Shown: piece after piece, positions 8,636-13,973 of the stretch
Position numbering within the stretch: position 1 is the stretch's first letter
Layout of the letters: each line of letters starts with the position of its first letter
Source: Flavobacteriales bacterium
Lineage (GTDB): Bacteria; Bacteroidota; Bacteroidia; Flavobacteriales; BACL11
Direction: 5' to 3'
DNA: 13,973 nucleotides
NCBI GenBank assembly: GCA_002730985.1
Contig: PCBP01000002.1
Span: forward strand, 1 to 13,973
Notes under the pieces: model-generated
Databases searched by the model: none
What the model was told of the DNA's origin: nothing
What the model saw: the letters and a program-made list of their open reading frames with translations, nothing else
Program-made: the position numbers and the translations under genes

Positions 8636-8639
8636 AATA

Positions 8640-9653
8640 ATGAAAATCAAAATAACCACATTTATGCTTTGCCTGATAGCATGCTATAGCCATTCACAAT
8701 GCATTAATGCAGACAACTTGAATACAAACAGTGTCACACATTTAAATGCTCTTGCAAATTGGAGTCCTGCTCCTAATGCAGATCATTACATTATTCATTA
8801 TAGAGAGCTAGGAGCGATTAATTGGAATAATCTAGCAAATATCGGCGCAAATGATTCAACAAGAAACATTCCCGGATTAGATCCTTCAACATCATACGAG
8901 TGGCAAATAAAGACTTACTGCGACACATCTAATCAGCCTAATTCTGGCTGGTCATACTCAGACACATTTACAACCATCGCTTTTGTCGCCGCCCCCTTCA
9001 ATCCTATAATAACTAAAACTCTCGGGACTCTTGAGTGTGATGTTAAAACCAACCTCTATATAAACATTTCTCAAGCCGCAAACGAACCTGATATTGGGAC
9101 AGGAACTATTGTCTCTGAAGGCGGTTATTTTGACATTAGCTCTATTAACTCCGGAGATTCAGTAGGATACACAACAATGACAACAGCAACACAAAACATC
9201 ACCGCATTACTAGAAGCTGGTATAATTTTAGGGCAAAATTATGCTATAATAAACTCATATGACAGTACTGGGTCTTTGATTGGGTTTTTTACTATTGAAA
9301 ACGACAACAGTGGGATTAGGATTCAAGTTCCTGGAAGCCCAAATGATGGAAATAACTACACTAGCGGATATGTCAGCGAGCTATATTTTACTGAGCTATT
9401 TGTAACACCACAAAATGCAGGCCCTCTAAGTTTTGTTACTGACATTAGCTCAGAGCTTAACGATCAAATATATGCAACTGACTCAGTTCAAATTTGGTGC
9501 GGAGCGACAGGAATGATTGAATTAAGTGGTCCAAAATCAATTATTACCATTTCTGATTTGATAGGAAGAAAAAACCGATCTAGAGCAAACACTATTCAAC
9601 TAATTAAACTCTCTGATGGAACAATAGAGAAGAGAATCATCCTGAAAAAATAG
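8640..9653 (+). CDS. Exported protein with fibronectin type III domain and T9SS-like C-terminal tail
   Basis: 337 residues; I recognise the ends but not the middle. Residues 1-20 form a signal peptide with probable cleavage after H-S-Q; L-I-A-C at 12-15 also resembles a lipobox, so a lipoprotein is possible. Residues 21-112 look like an FN3 domain (strand W-S-P-A at 41-44, L-D-P-S-T-S-Y-E-W at 80-88, G-W-S-Y-S at 103-107), with Cys21 and Cys94 likely to form a disulfide. Residues about 115-290 are a beta-rich region I cannot assign. The last 35 or so residues (I-S-D-L-I-G-R ... D-G-T-I-E-K-R-I-I-L-K-K) resemble the final strands of a T9SS type A sorting domain, without the usual P-N-P opening. 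A surface or secreted role is inferred. It has its own promoter, is monocistronic, is richer in GC than its neighbours by hand counts, and its stop codon touches the tRNA gene. Confidence 0.75.
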   Translation: MKIKITTFMLCLIACYSHSQCINADNLNTNSVTHLNALANWSPAPNADHYIIHYRELGAINWNNLANIGANDSTRNIPGLDPSTSYEWQIKTYCDTSNQPNSGWSYSDTFTTIAFVAAPFNPIITKTLGTLECDVKTNLYINISQAANEPDIGTGTIVSEGGYFDISSINSGDSVGYTTMTTATQNITALLEAGIILGQNYAIINSYDSTGSLIGFFTIENDNSGIRIQVPGSPNDGNNYTSGYVSELYFTELFVTPQNAGPLSFVTDISSELNDQIYATDSVQIWCGATGMIELSGPKSIITISDLIGRKNRSRANTIQLIKLSDGTIEKRIILKK

Positions 9654-9727
9654 TGACCTAGGAGGGATTCGAACCCCCAGCCGTCAGAGCCGAAATCTGA
9701 TATTCTATCCAGTTGAACTACTAGGCC
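9654..9727 (-). tRNA. tRNA-Arg (anticodon UCG)
   Basis: Folded by hand on the minus strand, this 74-base RNA gives a seven-pair acceptor stem (GGCCTAG/CTAGGTC, one G-U), a D stem GTTC/GAAT with a nine-base loop containing G18-G19, an anticodon stem TCAGA/TCTGA with loop TTTCGGC, a five-base variable region CGGCT, and a T arm GGGGG-TTCGAAT-CCCTC. The anticodon TCG sits at 9691-9693 and reads CGA-type arginine codons. The D loop carries A20, a known arginine identity base. The discriminator is A73 at 9654. CCA is not encoded (the next bases are CTA) and must be added afterwards. The gene is convergent with the FN3 gene with zero spacing and divergent from porZ. Confidence 0.95.
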
Positions 9728-9733
9728 ATTTTG

Positions 9734-9762
9734 CAAAAATATAATATCTTTTAACTCTACAA
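9734..9762 (-). promoter_or_regulatory. Promoter of tRNA-Arg (TTG-N18-TATTTTTG)
   Basis: On the minus strand, TTG (9760-9762) is separated by 18 bases from TATTTTTG (9734-9741), a full match to the Bacteroidota TTG / TAnnTTTG promoter. The box ends six bases before mature tRNA base 1, so the primary transcript would carry almost no 5' leader. This is the clearest promoter in the window. Confidence 0.75.
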
Positions 9763-9800
9763 TTTTTTATGCTTTAATAAGTTATCTGATAGTATTGTGC

Positions 9801-9808
9801 TATTATTG
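9801..9808 (+). promoter_or_regulatory. Possible porZ -7 box
   Basis: TATTATTG differs from TAnnTTTG at one position and lies nine bases before the ATG at 9818. No good TTG element is seen at the right spacing. The box falls between the alternative GTG start at 9797 and the ATG, so if real it rules out the GTG start. Confidence 0.35.
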
Positions 9809-9817
9809 CTAATTGAT

Positions 9818-12007
9818 ATGAAAAAACTATTATTTTTAATCCTCCCCCTCTATTTGCAAGCGCAAGATGTTCCAATTGGGAGCTGGAAAGATTATTTGTC
9901 ATATAAATCAGCATCATATATATCAGAAACTCCTGATAGAATTTACTGTGTTGCCAATGGCGGGCTATTCTTTGTTCAGAAATCAGACAAAACAATAAAT
10001 AGACTCTCAAAAATAACAGGTCTTTCTGATGTTGGGATTAAACAAGTTGCATACTCTAACGAATTAAATATTACAATTATTACCTATGAGAATTGCAACA
10101 TCGATCTCATAAATAACAATCAAGTCATTAATTTGTCTGACATAAAAAGAAAAGAGTTCCCAGGATTAAAAACCATAAATAATATCACTATCCAAAATAA
10201 TATAGCATACCTTTCAAGCTCTTTAGGTTTAATATTGATTGACCTGGAAAAACATGAATTCAAAGATGTGTATACTGTTGAGAGTCAAAACGAAAATGCA
10301 ATAATTAATGGATGTGCTTTTTTAGGAGACTCTGTGATTGTTGCGACAACTAAAGGGCTGTACTTTGCTGTCATTAATAGCCCAAACTTAACTGATTTTA
10401 ATAATTGGACACTATACCATGACTCATACAGCTCTTACGATAATATTATCGTTTCAAACAGCACATTATTTGTTGACACCTCAAGTCAAATTATAAGCAT
10501 ATCGATTAACAATAATAATCTAATTCAAGCATTTTCAGATTCGATTCAAATTAATACCTCGGAACACATAACTCATTCGAAAATAGAAAACGTTAAATAT
10601 GCTTGGATTGATAACGAGAACACTGTTTGGGTAGCAGACTCTATTAATGGACTGTTAAAATTTGTCAATTATCAATATCAGGAAGCCTACACTCCACAGT
10701 CTTCTACAGAAAATCGATTGTTTAGTCTTGAATTTATAAGTGATAAACTGTACGTGTGTCATGGAGGGCATGTTAATTTTGGAACATTCTGGAATAAAAA
10801 TGGGGCTTCGGTAATGGATCGTTATGATGATTGGCGTAATTATGATTATTACGAACTAAAAAACGCTAGAGATATAGTAGCTGTTGCAAAATATGGGAAC
10901 AAAACCTATTTTGCCTCATATTACAATGGCATTGTTGAACTTGAGGGGGATGAAGTAATCGAAAGATATTCTTGGTGGAACACAAATAATGGTTTAGACA
11001 CTATCTCATACTGGCAAAACGATAATAGAATGGCTATATCTGACTTAAAATTTGATGGCAATGGAAATATGTGGGGGCTACTATCAAGTGTTGACAATCC
11101 TTTATTTGTAAAAACACCCGAAAATGAGTGGTATAAATTTCCCATCTCTTCAACTCAAAATTTTTTATTTGATGATATTTTAATTGATGATCATAATCAA
11201 AAATGGGGTATTATAGGAAGAGGAAACGGAATGTTTGTATATAATGATAACAACACTATTGCGAATTTAGATGATGATCAATATTTACTACTAGATATGA
11301 GCATTGAAAAAGGAAATCTTCCATCAATGAATGTATATTGTTTTGAAAATGATCTTGATGGAGAGATTTGGGTTGGCACCGACAAGGGAATTGCTGTTTT
11401 TTATAATCCAGGAGCTGTCTTTTCAGGATATAATTTTAACGCACAACAAATATTAATAACGGAGGGGAGTTACGGACAGTACCTCTTAAGCGAAGAAAAA
11501 GTGACCTGTATCGCCATTGATGGCGCAAATAGAAAGTGGATTGGAACAGAAAAATCAGGAGTCTTTTTGCTCTCAGAAGACGGGCAAGAAGAGGTCTTAC
11601 ATTTTACTAAAAACAACAGCCCATTATTCTCTGACAATATTATAGATATCGCAATAAACCATGAAAATGGGGAGGTCTTTATTGGCAATGAAAAAGGGTT
11701 GATCTCTTACAGATCAAACGCTACAAAGGGAGTTGCTTTACAAGAAGAAGCTTATGTTTTTCCAAATCCTGTAAATGAAAGTTATCACGGATCAATTGCT
11801 ATTAGCGGACTAACCAATAATGCAAATGTTAAAATAACTGATGTAGCAGGCAATCTAGTTTTTGAAACGACAGCAAATGGGAGCACAGCTATTTGGAATG
11901 GTAAAAATAAAAATAAGGAAAGAGCTGCCACCGGAATCTATCTTGTGTTTAGCACTGATCTAAATGGAACGGAGAAGGTGGTTAGCAAAATCGTATTTGT
12001 TAACTAA
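9818..12007 (+). CDS. porZ: PorZ-like type IX secretion protein (beta-propellers plus T9SS CTD)
   Basis: 729 residues from the chosen ATG. An in-frame GTG at 9797 would add seven residues before the signal peptide and is less likely. Residues 1-16 form a signal peptide ending Y-L-Q-A-Q, with the mature start D-V-P-I-G-S-W. Propeller-type repeats follow through most of the chain, with strands such as M-W-G, I-W-V-G-T-D-K-G and K-W-I-G-T-E-K-S-G typical of two-component-regulator-like propellers. The C-terminal 84 residues (from about 646) form a type A sorting domain with F-P-N-P-V, N-V-K-I-T-D-V-A-G-N, A-T-G-I-Y-L-V and K-I-V-F-V-N. In Porphyromonas gingivalis, PorZ is part of the outer-membrane attachment complex with the sortase PorU and binds A-LPS; a similar role is inferred here. 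The gene directly abuts recO (stop TAA then ATG). A generic propeller T9SS cargo is the alternative, but size, fold and the recO neighbour favour PorZ. Confidence 0.8.
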   Translation: MKKLLFLILPLYLQAQDVPIGSWKDYLSYKSASYISETPDRIYCVANGGLFFVQKSDKTINRLSKITGLSDVGIKQVAYSNELNITIITYENCNIDLINNNQVINLSDIKRKEFPGLKTINNITIQNNIAYLSSSLGLILIDLEKHEFKDVYTVESQNENAIINGCAFLGDSVIVATTKGLYFAVINSPNLTDFNNWTLYHDSYSSYDNIIVSNSTLFVDTSSQIISISINNNNLIQAFSDSIQINTSEHITHSKIENVKYAWIDNENTVWVADSINGLLKFVNYQYQEAYTPQSSTENRLFSLEFISDKLYVCHGGHVNFGTFWNKNGASVMDRYDDWRNYDYYELKNARDIVAVAKYGNKTYFASYYNGIVELEGDEVIERYSWWNTNNGLDTISYWQNDNRMAISDLKFDGNGNMWGLLSSVDNPLFVKTPENEWYKFPISSTQNFLFDDILIDDHNQKWGIIGRGNGMFVYNDNNTIANLDDDQYLLLDMSIEKGNLPSMNVYCFENDLDGEIWVGTDKGIAVFYNPGAVFSGYNFNAQQILITEGSYGQYLLSEEKVTCIAIDGANRKWIGTEKSGVFLLSEDGQEEVLHFTKNNSPLFSDNIIDIAINHENGEVFIGNEKGLISYRSNATKGVALQEEAYVFPNPVNESYHGSIAISGLTNNANVKITDVAGNLVFETTANGSTAIWNGKNKNKERAATGIYLVFSTDLNGTEKVVSKIVFVN

Positions 12008-12715
12008 ATGAAATATAAAAGTCAGGCCATCTCGCTTACATATATAAAGAACGGAGACAGTTCAATTATTAGCAAAATACTTACAAAAGAGAAAGGGCTT
12101 CAAACTTTTATAGTAAAGGGAGTTCGCTCAAAAAAATCTAAAAAGAAACTAAGCTATTTTGAGCCCCTTAGGCTTTTAAATATTGATGCTGATTTTAATG
12201 CTAGAAAATCATTGCAATATTTGGGGGACGCAACTATTGCGGTTAATTTTGACAATATGAAAAATAAAATGAATAACAGTTTTATTAGGTTTTTTATTGC
12301 AGAAATAAGCTCAAAAGTTGTGCAAGAAAATGAACAAAATAAAATGTTATTTGATTTTATTTGGAAAGCCTCTAATGAGCTTTACAGTTCTAAAATTACA
12401 GATCCGAATTTTGCTCTAAAATATCTAATTAATTTGTCTAGATTCCTTGGGTTTTATCCTTCAGAAATAGAAATAAAAAAGCCTTTTTTTGATCTTGAAA
12501 GCGGTGTTTTTTCTGATAAAATAACGAGTTTTAGCCCATTCCTTAATAAGCAAAAAACAACGTATTTAAAAGCTCTTATCAACAATGAAAGAATATTAAT
12601 ACCACAAAAACAAAAATCAGAGCTGTTAAAAGAGTTGTTGTGCTACTATAAACTACATCATTACAATCTTGATGGCATTACGTCGCATTTAGTAATTGAA
12701 GCCCTGAGGTCATGA
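12008..12715 (+). CDS. recO: DNA repair protein RecO
   Basis: Recombination mediator that, with RecR, helps load RecA onto SSB-coated single-stranded DNA in gap repair; cytosolic. The protein is 235 residues, normal for RecO. The N-terminal OB fold (about 1-78) has the typical opening with K-I-L-T-K-E-K-G-L and F-I-V-K-G-V-R at 23-41. A helical C-terminal domain follows, with L-S-R-F-L-G-F-Y-P near the middle and the conserved closing helix Y-Y-K-L-H-H-Y ... A-L-R-S. Only one cysteine is seen, so the four-Cys zinc finger found in some RecO proteins is absent. The ATG follows the porZ stop with no gap, and the stop overlaps the next start (ATGA), so the gene is probably expressed within this transcript. 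Confidence 0.92.
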   Translation: MKYKSQAISLTYIKNGDSSIISKILTKEKGLQTFIVKGVRSKKSKKKLSYFEPLRLLNIDADFNARKSLQYLGDATIAVNFDNMKNKMNNSFIRFFIAEISSKVVQENEQNKMLFDFIWKASNELYSSKITDPNFALKYLINLSRFLGFYPSEIEIKKPFFDLESGVFSDKITSFSPFLNKQKTTYLKALINNERILIPQKQKSELLKELLCYYKLHHYNLDGITSHLVIEALRS

Positions 12716-13973
12716 AAAAAACACTTTTAATACTAATTGCCGTCTATAGTAATAGCTTGTTAGGGCAAGTAATAATGATTAAAGACAGTCTGCTAAATTC
12801 TCCTATTGAGAACGTCACTTTTCGTTTTAAGGCCGTTGGATTGGTAAGTGATCAAAATGGAAATATCGACGTCTCCTTGTTTAAGGATGATGATGTTATC
12901 GAGATATCTCATTTAGCATATCATACTAAAAAAATAGTGAAAAAAAATATCCGCAGAATTGTTTATCTAAACCAAAAAACAAATATCCTTCCTGTGGTAA
13001 TTTTTACTGAAGAAATTAAAATTCCAATATCTGAAAAATATCCTATATTTAAAATATCTCCTAGAGAAATCAATAGGATTGAATCGTCAATAGCAAGTTT
13101 ACTTTCTAGCGAGTCTCCGGTAGTTATTCAAGAAAGCCAATCTGGTGGTGGAAGCCCAAATTATAGGGGCATGGAGGCCAATCGTCTACTTTTAATTGTA
13201 GATGGAATTCCACTAAATAATGCTATTTACAGAAGCGGACATTTACAAAATTCCGCAACGATAAATCCCTTTTTTATTAAATCGGTTAAATTACTTTCTG
13301 GGCCCGCATCTGTTGCTTATGGAAATGGCGCAATGGGAGGGGCCTTGATTTTTAAAACACCATCCCCTATTTATAAAAATAGTGTTCTTTTTTATCAGCA
13401 ATTTGAAAGCAGTAGTAATGCCGTTATTACAAGTGTTAAAACTAATTATCACAAAAACAGATTGTCTCATACAACAGCCTTTTCGATGAAATCAGCAGGA
13501 AATTTAAGCATGGGCAAAAATAGGCTTCATGGGTATGAAAATTGGGGGAAAGAAGGGGCGAGTAACAATGAGCAACTTTACACAAGTTACATAAAGGCAG
13601 ACTTTATGCATAAAAGTAATTATACTATTAAAAATGGCCAGATACTTTTAAACACTCAATACTCCACATCATCCAATATTAATCGTTTTGACAAGATGAA
13701 TGACATTATAAATGGTGTTCCTAAATACAAACATTGGTATTACGGACCTCAAAAAAGATTTTTTCAAAGCATAAATTATACAACTAACTATAATACTATT
13801 GTTTTCGACAACATAAAAGCTGCGATGGCCTTTCAAGATTTAAAAGAGTCGCGCCACACACAATTACATGGAGAAGATCTTTTAAATAACAGAAATGAAA
13901 ATGTAAAAATATATGATTTCAACATGGATTTTAATAAGCAACTTCAAAAAATAAAAATAGCTTATGGAATGGG
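12712..13973 (+). CDS. TonB-dependent receptor, haem/haemoglobin type (partial, 3' end outside window)
   Basis: The window contains the first 420 codons, and the frame stays open to the edge. Residues 1-19 form a signal peptide ending L-L-G-Q. Residues about 20-95 resemble the CarboxypepD-regulatory-like domain common at the start of Bacteroidota receptors (V-S-D-Q-N-G-N-I at 45-52). The plug domain follows, with G-G-G-S-P-N-Y-R-G-M-E-A-N-R at 145-158, L-I-V-D-G-I-P-L-N-N at 161-170, and the A-I-Y-R-S-G-H-L-Q-N block at 171-180, typical of the haemoglobin/transferrin/lactoferrin receptor group. S-V-A-Y-G-N-G-A-M-G-G at 200-210 closes the plug, and barrel strands begin near 220. An outer-membrane role in TonB-driven uptake of haem or an iron carrier is inferred from this signature; the substrate is not proven. 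The start overlaps the recO stop by four bases. Confidence 0.88.
   Translation, partial: MKKTLLILIAVYSNSLLGQVIMIKDSLLNSPIENVTFRFKAVGLVSDQNGNIDVSLFKDDDVIEISHLAYHTKKIVKKNIRRIVYLNQKTNILPVVIFTEEIKIPISEKYPIFKISPREINRIESSIASLLSSESPVVIQESQSGGGSPNYRGMEANRLLLIVDGIPLNNAIYRSGHLQNSATINPFFIKSVKLLSGPASVAYGNGAMGGALIFKTPSPIYKNSVLFYQQFESSSNAVITSVKTNYHKNRLSHTTAFSMKSAGNLSMGKNRLHGYENWGKEGASNNEQLYTSYIKADFMHKSNYTIKNGQILLNTQYSTSSNINRFDKMNDIINGVPKYKHWYYGPQKRFFQSINYTTNYNTIVFDNIKAAMAFQDLKESRHTQLHGEDLLNNRNENVKIYDFNMDFNKQLQKIKIAYGM

Noticed and set aside
9797..9817. GTG start giving a seven-residue extension of PorZ.
   Set aside because: The signal peptide begins naturally at the ATG at 9818, and a possible promoter box lies between the two starts.
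9774..10010. Minus-strand open frame across the porZ start region.
   Set aside because: It runs through the tRNA-porZ spacer and antisense to the signal peptide, with no family resemblance.

Overview
The window looks like chromosomal DNA of a low-GC member of the Bacteroidota, probably a marine-type Flavobacteriales lineage. Evidence: TAnnTTTG promoter boxes with no Shine-Dalgarno sequences, a PorZ homologue and type IX secretion (T9SS) C-terminal sorting domains, a Bacteroidota-style TonB-dependent haem-type receptor, and the gene order DUF4175-ybeY-mnmG-methyltransferase, which I recall from flavobacterial genomes. I cannot name a species.

Layout. (1) Positions 73-1949, minus strand: gltX (glutamyl-tRNA synthetase) followed by folB (dihydroneopterin aldolase), sharing one base. 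(2) Positions 2031-8485, plus strand: a tightly overlapping four-gene operon of a 1101-residue membrane-anchored coiled-coil protein (DUF4175-like), ybeY (rRNA maturation), mnmG (tRNA wobble-uridine modification) and a class I methyltransferase with an N-terminal zinc-ribbon-like module. (3) Positions 8486-8639: an intergenic stretch with three consecutive perfect hairpins, the likely end of that operon. (4) Positions 8640-9653: a stand-alone exported protein with a fibronectin type III domain and a short T9SS-like tail. It is richer in GC than its neighbours and ends flush against a tRNA gene. (5) Positions 9654-9727, minus strand: tRNA-Arg(UCG), with a textbook Bacteroidota promoter. (6) Positions 9818-13973, plus strand: porZ (T9SS sortase-complex component), recO (recombination mediator) and a TonB-dependent haem/haemoglobin-type receptor cut by the window edge, abutting or overlapping one another.

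The genes fall into three themes. Translation and tRNA/rRNA maturation is represented by gltX, ybeY, mnmG and the tRNA. Cell-envelope export and uptake is represented by the DUF4175-like protein, the FN3 protein, PorZ and the receptor. The remaining genes, folB and recO, serve folate synthesis and DNA repair. Almost all within-operon junctions overlap or touch, and two mRNAs appear leaderless, since their promoter box ends only 4-5 bases before the ATG.

I found no CRISPR array, insertion sequence, prophage or defence island. Most of the window is ordinary housekeeping DNA. The parts least explained by known biology are the DUF4175-like protein with its cysteine cluster, the FN3 orphan and its surroundings, and the three-hairpin spacer.
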